In this document: positions 1-5,659 of the stretch, piece by piece
How the letters are laid out: every line of letters begins with the position of its first letter
Numbering within the stretch: position 1 is the stretch's first letter
Assembly (NCBI GenBank): GCA_900754775.1
Contig: CAAEDZ010000321.1
Location: 1-7,271, forward strand
Direction: 5' to 3'
Origin: Clostridia bacterium
GTDB lineage: Bacteria > Bacillota_A > Clostridia > Christensenellales > Aristaeellaceae
Length of the DNA: 7,271 nt
Notes under the pieces: generated by a model
Told to the model about the DNA's origin: nothing
Seen by the model: only the letters and a program-made list of their open reading frames with translations
Databases searched by the model: none
Position numbers and translations under genes: made by a program

Positions 1-2
1 AC

Positions 3-557
3 TCCAAGGGCGCGCAGGGCGGCAAGAAGGCCATGGACAGAGCCAGCGGCAGCGGTGTGTTCGCCCGCGATCCGGACGCGCAGCTGGATATCATCGAGCT
101 GAAAAAGCCGCTGTTCAAGGAAGTGGAAACCGAGACCGAGGACGGCGAGGTGGTCGAGATCGAGCAGTTCGACACAACCCGGACGGCATGGCGGCTGGAA
201 GCGTCGCTGCGCGAGTTTCCTCCGATCGCGCCGGTCAATTTCTATTTTGACTATCCGCTGCACCCGGTGGACACGGAAGGCGCGCTGGCGTCTTTTCGCC
301 CGGAGGGCAGCCCTCTTGGGAATCTGGACAGCAGTTCCAAGCGTACAACGCCTGAAGTCAGAAAGCGTCGACTGGATGAAGCGTTTGAAGCAGCGCCTAA
401 AAATGAACCCATCACGATCAAGACTCTGGCCGAGATCGCGGGTGTCTCTCAGGATACCATGCGGAGATACCTGAAGGAATTTGAGGACGAGTACATGGTC
501 TATCGCGGCACCGTTCAGGCGCGTCCGCCGCTTTCCGGCACATCTCAAGTTCCCTGA
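3..557 (+). CDS. RepA/RecA-like phage AAA ATPase, C-terminal part (5' end outside window)
   Basis: The reading frame is open to the left edge, so the ATG at 33 is probably internal and the gene is truncated by the window. The first visible residues (SKGAQGGKKAMDRASGSGVF, then ARDPDAQLDIIEL) match the C-terminal half of the RecA-fold ATPase core of RepA-like replication proteins from clostridial phages, which typically carry an 'RASGSGVFARDPDA' stretch. The Walker A and B motifs would lie upstream and cannot be seen. A segment PVNFYFDYPLHPVD, common near the end of this family, follows. The last 40 or so residues (ITIKTLAEIAGVSQDTMRRY) read as a helix-turn-helix and could be a DNA-binding tail. 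By family the role is ATP-dependent replicative helicase or helicase loading at a phage or plasmid origin. That is inference, because the catalytic part is missing. The palindrome-rich gap directly downstream fits a replication context. Confidence 0.75.
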   Translation, partial: SKGAQGGKKAMDRASGSGVFARDPDAQLDIIELKKPLFKEVETETEDGEVVEIEQFDTTRTAWRLEASLREFPPIAPVNFYFDYPLHPVDTEGALASFRPEGSPLGNLDSSSKRTTPEVRKRRLDEAFEAAPKNEPITIKTLAEIAGVSQDTMRRYLKEFEDEYMVYRGTVQARPPLSGTSQVP

Positions 558-580
558 ATGTGCCCACGAATCTTGCACAG

Positions 581-647
581 CATAGGGCGTTTTCTTCCGA
601 AAATGCGAAAATCGCAAAACCGCACGGATAGGAAAATCGCCCCTATG
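581..647. repeat. Imperfect inverted repeat enclosing a smaller inverted repeat
   Basis: The left arm CATAGGGCGTTTTCT (581-595) is the reverse complement of GGAAAATCGCCCCTATG (631-647), apart from two single-base bulges (T637 and one extra C) and one G-T pair. Inside it, TGCGA-AAA-TCGCA (604-616) is a perfect 5-bp inverted repeat with a 3-base spacer. The structure begins 23 bases after the ATPase stop codon. No T-run follows the right arm, so it does not look like a standard intrinsic terminator. Confidence 0.55.
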
Positions 648-651
648 CAAA

Positions 652-699
652 TGCAAATTTGCACGCAACCGACTCTATATAGGAATCTGCAAATTTGCA
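652..699. repeat. Two identical 12-bp palindromes (TGCAAATTTGCA)
   Basis: TGCAAATTTGCA occurs at 652-663 and 688-699, each a perfect dyad, with centres 36 bp apart. A further half site (ATGCAA) lies just upstream at 645-650. The TATATA sequence at 676-681 lies between the two copies. Paired identical dyads of this length are typical of operators for dimeric repressors, or of initiator sites at small origins. The sequence alone cannot separate these. Confidence 0.6.
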
Positions 700-721
700 A
701 AAAAGGACGTCAAGCAGTGAT

Positions 722-762
722 GGGAATCGGGTAAGGGGATAAATCCCCCTTACCTGATTCTC
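722..762. other. 17-bp stem-loop without T-tract, upstream of the replication operon
   Basis: Bases 722-738 pair without interruption with 746-762, including two G-T pairs, leaving a 7-base loop (ATAAATC, 739-745). Downstream sequence (CCGTCACAGCC) has no T-run, so this is probably not an ordinary rho-independent terminator. It lies 53 bases before the ATG of the next gene. It could be a regulatory leader structure, a transcript-stabilising hairpin or an origin hairpin. Confidence 0.6.
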
Positions 763-815
763 CGTCACAGCCTGCCTTGACCGGGCGCGCGATTCAATCA
801 CATGGAGGAGTAAAT

Positions 816-1349
816 ATGAGACAAGCAGAGTGTGTTTCAGATTCGATCTATAAATCCCGATGCCTGAAAAGGCTCCGGGAATTGGGACTGCCGACCGAGG
901 GTTGGGTTTGCGAGTGGATTGAGGATACCGACGAGCCCGAGGCGGTGTGTGAGCTGTGCGGGTGTGCCCGTGTGCGATTCCTGCACCATATGCGGCACCC
1001 GATGGTGGGACACACCATCGCGGTCGGCTGTCTGTGCGACGGCATCATGTCCGGCGATGAGTTGGGTGCCTATGAGCGCGAGCGTGAAGCCCGGAACAGG
1101 GCCAGGCGCAGACAGACCTTTATCCACGGGAAATGGGCACCTAGTTGGCAATCTCCTCACGGCACTCGCTGGGAGAAGAAAATGCGGGGCGGTCCGACCT
1201 GTGTCATCCGGCAGGACGCCGACGGGCGGTACGCCGTGTGGCATGGCGGGCGCTGGTGTTACCGCTGCCGCGGCCAGGAGATGACCACCTTCGAGCAGGC
1301 CGCCAGCGCGCTTTTCACCGCCAACGACCCGAAAAGGAGGCAGACATGA
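816..1349 (+). CDS. Cys/His-rich phage protein of unknown function (probable zinc binder)
   Basis: The protein has 177 residues and starts at ATG 816, chosen because GGAGGAG (804-810) sits five bases upstream; an in-frame TTG at 777 has no such site. It has a cluster C45xxC48xC50, then H57/H58/H61 and C72xC74, spaced like a small zinc-binding domain. A very basic, probably helical stretch (about 86-101, rich in Arg) follows, and a Cys pair (C148, C151) near the end may be a second metal site or disulphide. I have seen similar 'CELCG...HP...VGCxC' proteins in mobile elements of Firmicutes, always without an assigned function. It is the first gene of a coupled operon, overlapping the VRR-NUC start by four bases (ATGA), so a role in DNA replication or recombination is plausible but unproven. 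Confidence 0.8.
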   Translation: MRQAECVSDSIYKSRCLKRLRELGLPTEGWVCEWIEDTDEPEAVCELCGCARVRFLHHMRHPMVGHTIAVGCLCDGIMSGDELGAYEREREARNRARRRQTFIHGKWAPSWQSPHGTRWEKKMRGGPTCVIRQDADGRYAVWHGGRWCYRCRGQEMTTFEQAASALFTANDPKRRQT

Positions 1350-1627
1350 GAGAACGACAGATAGAACAGCGTTTGACGCAGGCCGTCCGCAAGCGCCAGG
1401 GGCTGTGCCCCAAGTGGGTCAGTCCTGGACTGGACGGTGTGCCGGACCGCATCATCCTGCTTCCCGGCGGGCGGATCGCCTTCGCCGAACTGAAAGCGCC
1501 CGGAAGGCCCCTGCGCCCGCTGCAGCGTCGACGCAAGGCACAGCTGGAAGCGCTGGGCTTTCGGGTTTACGTCATCGACAACCAGGAACAGATTGGAGGG
1601 GTGCTGGATGCTTTATCAGCCACATGA
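1346..1627 (+). CDS. VRR-NUC domain endonuclease
   Basis: This 93-residue protein starts at ATG 1346, inside the preceding stop (ATGA), with AGGAGG at 1335-1340. It is a stand-alone VRR-NUC nuclease of the PD-(D/E)xK superfamily, the form common in phages. Visible active-site elements are PD at 33-34 in 'GVPDRI', the E48-L-K50 motif in 'FAELKAPG', and Q60 in 'LRPLQ'; an N-terminal helix offers the extra acid E7. Length and motif spacing are normal for the phage family. By homology it would cut structured DNA such as flaps or branched intermediates, using a divalent metal. The next gene, an SNF2 helicase, overlaps its end by 20 bases. This nuclease-helicase pair is a recurrent phage arrangement that suggests joint action on replication or recombination intermediates. 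Confidence 0.93.
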   Translation: MRERQIEQRLTQAVRKRQGLCPKWVSPGLDGVPDRIILLPGGRIAFAELKAPGRPLRPLQRRRKAQLEALGFRVYVIDNQEQIGGVLDALSAT

Positions 1628-2957
1628 CTACCAGAAATACGCCACGAACTTCATCGTCGAACACCCCATCGCCGCCGTGCTGCTACAGATGGGCCTCGGC
1701 AAGAGCGTCATCACCTTGACCGCCATCGCGGAACTGGTGCTGGAGCGCTTCGAGGTGTGCCGCGTGCTGGTGATCGCGCCGCTGCGCGTGGCCCGGGACA
1801 CCTGGCCCGCGGAGATTCAGAAGTGGGATCACCTGAAGGGCCTGACGTATTCGGTCGCGGTGGGAACGGAAGCCGAGCGCCGGTCAGCGCTTCAGAAGAA
1901 CACGCTGATCCACATCATCAACCGGGAAAACGTGCAGTGGCTGATTGAGCAAAGCGGCCTGCCCTTTCAGTACGACATGCTCGTAATCGACGAGCTGTCC
2001 TCCTTCAAGAGCCATCAGGCCAAGCGGTTCAGGGCGCTGATGCGGATGCGGCCCCGGGTGGCGCGCGTGGTGGGCCTGACCGGCACACCCTCCAGCAACG
2101 GCCTGATGGATCTGTGGGCGGAATTCCGTCTGCTGGATATGGGCAAGCGGCTCGGACGGTTCATTACCCATTACCGCGAGGCGTTCTTCCTGCCGGATCG
2201 CCGCAGCGCGCAGCAGGTGTTCACATGGAAGCCCAAGCCCGGCGCGGAGGACGAGATCTACCGGCGCATATCGGACATCACCATCAGCATGAAGAGCGCG
2301 GACTACCTGCGCATGCCCGAGTACATTTCAAACCGTGTGCCCGTGAAACTGTCCAGGGAGGAGCGCCGCACCTACGAACAGCTGAAGCATGAACTGGTGA
2401 TTTCCCTGCGGGGCGCGCAGATCGACGCGGTGAGCGCGGCGTCTCTGTCCGGGAAGCTGTGCCAGCTGGCCAATGGCGGCATCTATGACGCCGAACACAA
2501 CAGCCTGTTCTTCCACGAGCGGAAACTGGACGCGCTGGAAGACCTGATCGAAGGCGCAAACGGCAAGCCTGTCCTGGTGGCCTACTGGTTCAAGCACGAT
2601 CTGCAGCGCATTCAGGAGCGCTTTCACGTCCGGGAGATTCGAACCAGCCGCGATATCGCCGACTGGAACAGCGGGAAGATCCCTGTGGCATGTATTCACC
2701 CCGCGTCCGCCGGGCACGGTCTGAATCTGCAGGCGGGCGGGAACACGCTGATCTGGTTTGGCCTGACGTGGTCGCTGGAGCTGTATCAGCAGACCAACGC
2801 CCGCCTGTGGCGGCAGGGACAGCGGGCGGATGCCGTGGTGATCCACCACATCATTGCCGAGAACACCATCGACGAACAGATCATGGACGCCCTGGAGCGC
2901 AAGGACACGACGCAGACGGCGCTGATGAACGCCGTGAAAGCACAGCTGGAGGTGTGA
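1608..2957 (+). CDS. SNF2-family DEAD/DEAH-box DNA helicase (phage type)
   Basis: The protein has 449 residues. The ATG at 1608 is preferred because GGAGGGG (1595-1601) lies six bases before it; a TTG at 1593 in the same frame falls on that RBS. Superfamily 2 motifs appear in order: Walker A 'MGLGKS' (28-33), the motif II 'DELS' variant (128-131), 'TGTP' motif III (158-161), motif V 'SAGHGLNLQ' (367-375) and motif VI with the arginine fingers in 'QQTNARLWRQGQ' (394-405). The N-terminal 'LYQPHDYQ' is the Q-motif-like start of phage SNF2 proteins. No accessory domain is evident, so it is the compact phage form. It should be an ATP-driven DNA translocase working in the cytoplasm on replication or recombination substrates with the neighbouring VRR-NUC nuclease. 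It looks intact, and its stop is four bases before the next start. Confidence 0.95.
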   Translation: MLYQPHDYQKYATNFIVEHPIAAVLLQMGLGKSVITLTAIAELVLERFEVCRVLVIAPLRVARDTWPAEIQKWDHLKGLTYSVAVGTEAERRSALQKNTLIHIINRENVQWLIEQSGLPFQYDMLVIDELSSFKSHQAKRFRALMRMRPRVARVVGLTGTPSSNGLMDLWAEFRLLDMGKRLGRFITHYREAFFLPDRRSAQQVFTWKPKPGAEDEIYRRISDITISMKSADYLRMPEYISNRVPVKLSREERRTYEQLKHELVISLRGAQIDAVSAASLSGKLCQLANGGIYDAEHNSLFFHERKLDALEDLIEGANGKPVLVAYWFKHDLQRIQERFHVREIRTSRDIADWNSGKIPVACIHPASAGHGLNLQAGGNTLIWFGLTWSLELYQQTNARLWRQGQRADAVVIHHIIAENTIDEQIMDALERKDTTQTALMNAVKAQLEV

Positions 2958-2961
2958 AACG

Positions 2962-3390
2962 ATGAACGCAAAGGAATATCTCGGGCAGGCGTACCGGCTT
3001 GACCAGCACATCAACGACCGGCTGATGCAGCTCAGCCAGCTCCGCGCCCTGACACAGCGCATCACGACCGCCTACGACGGCGAGGTGGTTTCCCGCACGC
3101 GCAATGTGCACGCTCTGGAGGATTCGGTCATCCGCCTGATGGAAGCCGAGGAATCCATCAACGAGGAAATCGACCGGTTCGTCGACATCAAGATGGACAT
3201 CTCAAAGACCATCGCCAGGGTGCGCAACGAGAACTACCGCCTGATCCTGGAGAAGCGGTATCTGTGCTTTATGACCTGGGAACAGATCTCGCTGGACATG
3301 CACTACACCAATCGCTGGCTCCGAAAGATGCACGAGCGCGCCCTGGACGTGGTCGACCGGATTATGCTGGAAAGGAGTGGGTGTCCGTGA
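2962..3390 (+). CDS. DUF1492/ArpU-like phage transcriptional regulator with sigma-region-4-like HTH
   Basis: This 142-residue protein starts at ATG 2962 with GGAGGTG at 2948-2954, at the end of the helicase gene. Residues about 10-85 are heptad-like and charged (repeated L/I/V with E, R, D), suggesting a coiled coil. The C-terminal part (about 90-130: 'LILEKRYLCFMTWEQISLDM', then 'HYTNRWLRKMHERALDVV') has the pattern of a sigma-70 region 4 HTH. This two-part layout is that of the DUF1492/ArpU/RinA-like small regulators that sit at the end of early regions in Gram-positive phages and control late transcription. About 190 bases downstream lie three in-phase 10-bp repeats next to a promoter, an attractive target site. 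The regulator-target link is inference; the family call rests on architecture, length and position. Confidence 0.8.
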   Translation: MNAKEYLGQAYRLDQHINDRLMQLSQLRALTQRITTAYDGEVVSRTRNVHALEDSVIRLMEAEESINEEIDRFVDIKMDISKTIARVRNENYRLILEKRYLCFMTWEQISLDMHYTNRWLRKMHERALDVVDRIMLERSGCP

Positions 3391-3629
3391 GTTACCGGGA
3401 AGCACAGCAGGACGGCGTCACGATCCGCCGGTCGGGAAACGGCAGCACCGTGTATTACCCGCCGTGCCACATCTGCGGAAAGCCGACATTCTCACTCAAC
3501 TACATGCGAAACCGCAAATACACCTGCGGGACGTGCAAGGCGGCGGCTTCGATTCGAAAAGTCGCAAGAGGACCGCATAGTTCCTCTGAGTTCCTCCGAG
3601 TTCCCCTTGATGCACACTTGAAAATGTGA
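3387..3629 (+). CDS. Small zinc-ribbon protein
   Basis: The gene is 80 codons long with GTG as the likely start at 3387, overlapping the previous stop (GTGA); AAGGAG at 3372-3377 is nine bases upstream. An in-frame GTG at 3381 is too close to that site. Two CxxC knuckles, C27-H-I-C30 and C47-G-T-C50, enclose a 16-residue loop rich in aromatic and basic residues, a small treble-clef or zinc-ribbon pattern. The last 18 codons overlap the tandem repeats and promoter described below, so the C-terminal sequence (SSSEFLRVPL) may be shaped by that regulatory DNA. Function is unknown. Position in the operon suggests a DNA-binding accessory of replication or transcription. Confidence 0.75.
   Translation: MSYREAQQDGVTIRRSGNGSTVYYPPCHICGKPTFSLNYMRNRKYTCGTCKAAASIRKVARGPHSSSEFLRVPLDAHLKM
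3581..3606 (+). repeat. Three 10-bp tandem repeats abutting a -35 box; candidate activator site
   Basis: The units TTCCTCTGAG (3581-3590), TTCCTCCGAG (3591-3600) and a partial TTCCCC (3601-3606) repeat with an exact 10-bp period, about one helical turn, so all copies face the same side of the DNA. The array ends immediately before the -35 hexamer at 3607. This geometry is expected for an activator or sigma-like factor touching RNA polymerase. The adjacent HTH regulator gene is the obvious candidate partner, by inference. Confidence 0.65.
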
Positions 3630-3635
3630 TAAGGT
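3607..3635 (+). promoter_or_regulatory. Extended -10 promoter, possibly a regulated late-type promoter
   Basis: TTGATG (3607-3612) and TAAGGT (3630-3635) are separated by exactly 17 bp, and a TG dinucleotide at 3627-3628 gives the extended -10 form TGATAAGGT. The -10 hexamer itself is weak (three of six consensus positions), as expected for a promoter needing an activator. The three phased repeats directly upstream support that. Transcription would begin near 3642 and meet a terminator after about 20 bases. Confidence 0.6.
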
Positions 3636-3659
3636 AAAATCGTCGAAGAATATAGACAA

Positions 3660-3692
3660 GCCCTCGCGGGACATCTCCGCGGGGGCGTTTTT
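3660..3692 (+). terminator. Strong intrinsic terminator
   Basis: GCCCTCGCGG (3660-3669) pairs with CCGCGGGGGC (3677-3686), a 10-bp stem with one G-T pair and a 7-base loop, followed by a G and TTTTT (3688-3692). It lies 30 bases after the zinc-ribbon stop and could simply end the replication operon. It also lies between the promoter above and the next ORF, whose RBS starts four bases after the T-run, so it may act as an attenuator or antitermination target. Confidence 0.85.
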
Positions 3693-3705
3693 GTTGGAGA
3701 CGCGC

Positions 3706-3876
3706 ATGACACAGTCTGAGTTTCTCAAGCATTTGAAAGCGTATCGCAGCGTCCTGTCCCGGCACACGCTGCTGACCCTTCGCGGGCAGGCGATCTCCGG
3801 CGACGTGGACGGCGCAATGCGCGGACTGGCACGCATGCTCAAAAATAAATCGGGATGTGTGCCGCCAACCGCTTGA
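3706..3876 (+). CDS. Small conserved phage-type protein, 56 residues, unknown function
   Basis: ATG 3706 is preceded by GGAG (3696-3699) at good spacing. The earlier in-frame TTG codons at 3691 and 3694 lie in the terminator T-run and the RBS. The protein is basic and helical with the core 'LLTLRGQAISGDVDGAMRGL'. I recall a similar 'TLKGQAL.GD..GA.KGL' pattern in small unannotated proteins near the regulator and nuclease genes of clostridial phages. No catalytic residues, membrane segment or Cys motif are visible. Its TGA stop (3874-3876) lies inside the -35 hexamer of the next promoter. It would be expressed only by readthrough of the terminator just upstream or from a start inside that region, so its expression may be conditional. 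Confidence 0.7.
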   Translation: MTQSEFLKHLKAYRSVLSRHTLLTLRGQAISGDVDGAMRGLARMLKNKSGCVPPTA

Positions 3877-3902
3877 CTTTTTATCGGTTCAGAGCGTATA
3901 TG
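3873..3902 (+). promoter_or_regulatory. Sigma-A-type promoter for the 3933-5612 operon
   Basis: TTGACT (3873-3878) matches the -35 consensus at five of six positions. TATATG (3897-3902) follows after 18 bp, or GTATAT after 17. The start of transcription would be near 3909, giving a short leader before the GGAGGG ribosome binding site at 3921-3926. The -35 overlaps the stop codon of the previous gene. Confidence 0.65.
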
Positions 3903-3932
3903 TCACTACCCAAAACGAACGGAGGGATCAAC

Positions 3933-4769
3933 ATGACGCTACAAACGAACCCCGCGGAGCGCAGAGAAATGGTTCAAGCGATTTCGGAGCGGCTTGGCAG
4001 CCCGGCGGTTTACCTACGTACACCGACCTGCGCCTACAGGATCGGCGGCCTGACGGTTGAGCGCGACGGAAGCATCATAAGCGATGACGATGCGCTGTTG
4101 GAAGCGCTCAGGCCGATGCTGATTGAACGGGGCTGGCTGACGGACGCGGAGGTATCCGTGACAAAGACGGAACCGACGGAGCAGTACTCCGAAATCACGC
4201 AGATGGAACTCAGCTTCCCGGTGGAGGACTGGACGGTTCCGCAGCTGAAGAACTTCCTGCATACGCTGTACAGCAATCAGCACATTCTCCGCCGGATGAT
4301 GCAAAGCGACGCCCTGTACATCGACCGGCAACTGGTGGAGCGCCTGAGCGAGGTTCCCATGGAGACCCTTGCCGATTTCGAAGCGCTGCTGGCCGACGGT
4401 CTGGCGACGGGCTTGCTCAAGGGCTGTCGCATCCAGGACGGCAGGTTCACTCTCGAAGCGATTCGGGACGACCGCGACCCGGCCCGCTGGCAGGTGTACG
4501 CGACACTCCTGAGCGCAATTCTGGAGCATGCGAAGGCCGCAAAGCGCGTGTTTCTCCGGGCGGATGCAGATCCCGAGAACGAGAAGTACCGTGCCAACAG
4601 CTTTCTTATGCGCCTGGGCTTCGGCGGCCCGGAACACAAACCGCTGCGCCACGTACTGTTGGGCCACCTCAATGGCTACGCTGCATTCAGGAGCGCGGCA
4701 GGCATGCAGGCGCACCGGGAAAAGTACGCGCAGCTTCGCCGGAAACAGCGGGAGGAGGCGCGGCCATGA
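3933..4769 (+). CDS. 'Virulence-related protein' family of clostridial mobile elements, function unknown
   Basis: This 278-residue protein starts at ATG 3933 with GGAGGG six bases upstream; a longer reading frame from 3855 has no RBS and would overlap the promoter. It appears to have two parts: an N-terminal alpha/beta region (1-75, with 'SPAVYLRTPTCAYRIGGLTV') and, after a polar linker, a helical region (about 92-275, 'DWTVPQLKNFLHTLYSNQ', 'DALYID', 'GFGGPEHKPLRHVLLGHLNG', 'MQAHREKYAQLRRKQRE'). I recognise this pattern from proteins labelled 'virulence-related protein' in integrative elements of gut Clostridia; that name has no experimental basis I know of. There is no signal peptide or membrane segment, so it is cytoplasmic. 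It heads a three-gene coupled operon; its stop overlaps the next start (ATGA). Confidence 0.85.
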   Translation: MTLQTNPAERREMVQAISERLGSPAVYLRTPTCAYRIGGLTVERDGSIISDDDALLEALRPMLIERGWLTDAEVSVTKTEPTEQYSEITQMELSFPVEDWTVPQLKNFLHTLYSNQHILRRMMQSDALYIDRQLVERLSEVPMETLADFEALLADGLATGLLKGCRIQDGRFTLEAIRDDRDPARWQVYATLLSAILEHAKAAKRVFLRADADPENEKYRANSFLMRLGFGGPEHKPLRHVLLGHLNGYAAFRSAAGMQAHREKYAQLRRKQREEARP

Positions 4770-5101
4770 ACGCGTGGCTCGACTGGATTTACGAGATCGC
4801 CCTCAGCCGCGTGGACACCATTGAACGGGAACTGTACGCCCATCCGGAGCGCAGTCCAAAGTTCAGCGAAGCGGTGCGGGAGCTGCACGCGGCGCTGGAC
4901 GAAACAGAGGAACATCCCAACGCCGCTCTGACCGGGCGGGACGAAATCTGGATGGGCTACACCGCCGCGCTGGCGCTGGAGATGTATCTGGCCGGGGCGC
5001 GGGACGGCGGACGCGTGTACCACGCCTTTGTCACCGGCGAACTGCCGGGCAGGGAGATTCAGCAGCGGAAGGGAGAGGACACCTGTGATCCAAATGACTG
5101 A
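4766..5101 (+). CDS. Small helical protein of unknown function
   Basis: This is a 111-residue protein. ATG 4766 overlaps the upstream stop, and GGAGGAGG begins at 4751. The sequence looks like three or four amphipathic helices: 'NAWLDWIYEIALSRVDTIER', 'FSEAVRELHAALDETEE', and 'RDEIWMGYTAALALEMYLAG' running into 'ARDGGRVYHAF'. It is moderately acidic and has no obvious catalytic motif. The overall layout (short bundle, 'G(Y/F)..A..LE...AGARDG' near the end) resembles small helical accessory proteins of clostridial phages such as the DUF6809 group, but I am not sure of that link. Translation is coupled to its neighbours on both sides, so it may form a complex with one of them. Confidence 0.75.
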   Translation: MNAWLDWIYEIALSRVDTIERELYAHPERSPKFSEAVRELHAALDETEEHPNAALTGRDEIWMGYTAALALEMYLAGARDGGRVYHAFVTGELPGREIQQRKGEDTCDPND

Positions 5102-5612
5102 ACGGGCGCGGGCAAAGCTGCTCGATTTGAAAGCGCGGCAGGAAGCGGGCATGCACATGATGTGCCCGCGCTGCGGGATGGATGCCATGAAGGAGCCGAT
5201 CCACACCAACGCCCTGAGCCGAAGCGCGGACGTGTATGTCTGCGATGCCTGTGGAACAACTGAGGCCATGCTGGCGCACATGAAGCAGGATACTCCGCTC
5301 TTCCTTTGGGCGGCGTTTTGCCCCGAGAGGCCGCCTGCCGATTTCGAAGCGCGCCCCGCCGCCGAAGTGCTGCCGGAAGTCACCGGCACACAGCTTGAAG
5401 AGTTGACACGAATTTATGAGCGCTGCAGGGATGATCCGGAGAATGCCCCGTGGTACCGGCTGGAAGCGTTTGAACATTGCCCCGGCCTTACGCAGCTGTG
5501 GCCGCAGCCGTTTCAGGCCGACTACCGCGCCGCGGATGGAACGGTTGTCCTCCGATTCCGGAGCGACGCGAACGGACACCTCCAGATGGCCGCAAACATT
5601 CTGGACAAATAA
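5085..5612 (+). CDS. CxxC/CxxC zinc-finger protein of mobile elements, unknown function
   Basis: The protein has 175 residues. GTG 5085 is chosen because GGAGAGG (5072-5078) lies six bases upstream; the ATG at 5094 would be 15 bases from it. The gene overlaps the previous one by 17 bases. Two knuckles, C27-P-R-C30 and C53-D-A-C56, enclose 'IHTNALSRSADVYVCDACG', a signature I have seen in many unannotated proteins of clostridial integrative elements. After a proline-rich linker, residues about 105-170 form a separate region ending in 'ADGTVVLRFRSDANGHLQMA', probably beta-rich. No enzyme motif is visible. The zinc part could bind nucleic acid or a protein partner. It is last in the operon; the terminator follows 16 bases after the stop. 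Confidence 0.82.
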   Translation: MIQMTERARAKLLDLKARQEAGMHMMCPRCGMDAMKEPIHTNALSRSADVYVCDACGTTEAMLAHMKQDTPLFLWAAFCPERPPADFEARPAAEVLPEVTGTQLEELTRIYERCRDDPENAPWYRLEAFEHCPGLTQLWPQPFQADYRAADGTVVLRFRSDANGHLQMAANILDK

Positions 5613-5628
5613 TTCTCCGGTAGATTTG

Positions 5629-5659
5629 AAAGCATCAGGCAGCTTTGCCTGGTGCTTTT
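5629..5659 (+). terminator. Intrinsic terminator of the 3933-5612 operon
   Basis: AAAGCATCAGGCA (5629-5641) pairs with TGCCTGGTGCTTT (5646-5658) over 13 bp with one G-T pair and a GCTT tetraloop. The TTTT ending the right arm (5656-5659) is followed by GTCGTC, so the T-tract is short. The left arm includes part of a copy of the dispersed 11-mer (5623-5633). Confidence 0.85.

Larger units (their letters stand above)
558..815. other. Gene-free, palindrome-rich intergenic region; candidate origin or regulatory hub
   Basis: No credible gene lies in these 258 bases. The left 140 bases are visibly more AT-rich than the flanks. They hold an imperfect long inverted repeat (581-595 with 631-647), a nested small inverted repeat (604-616) and two identical 12-bp perfect palindromes (652-663 and 688-699). 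A 17-bp hairpin follows at 722-762, and the RBS of the next gene at 804-810. A TATATA box at 676-681 sits between the two palindromes, but no convincing -35 lies 17 bases upstream of it. The arrangement beside a RepA-like gene suits a replication origin or an operator region. Both are inference. Confidence 0.45.

Noticed and set aside
777..815. Longer form of the Cys/His protein from TTG 777
   Set aside because: No ribosome binding site before TTG 777, while GGAGGAG precedes ATG 816; the extra 13 residues look like leader DNA.
558..815. tRNA or other structured RNA gene in the hairpin-rich gap
   Set aside because: No cloverleaf, acceptor CCA context or T-loop consensus is visible.
1593..1607. 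Longer SNF2 helicase from TTG 1593
   Set aside because: The TTG codon overlaps the sequence that serves as RBS for ATG 1608, and the family usually begins near the 'YQPHDYQ' segment.
2328..3065. Long open frame on the minus strand opposite the helicase gene
   Set aside because: It mirrors the GC-rich codon pattern of the real gene, has no RBS and resembles no protein.
3855..3932. N-terminal extension of the 278-residue protein
   Set aside because: It would run through the promoter at 3873-3902 and lacks an RBS; ATG 3933 has a good one.
4014..4715. Long minus-strand open frame opposite the 278-residue gene
   Set aside because: It is antisense to a gene with a clear RBS, promoter and family resemblance; it is a composition artefact.
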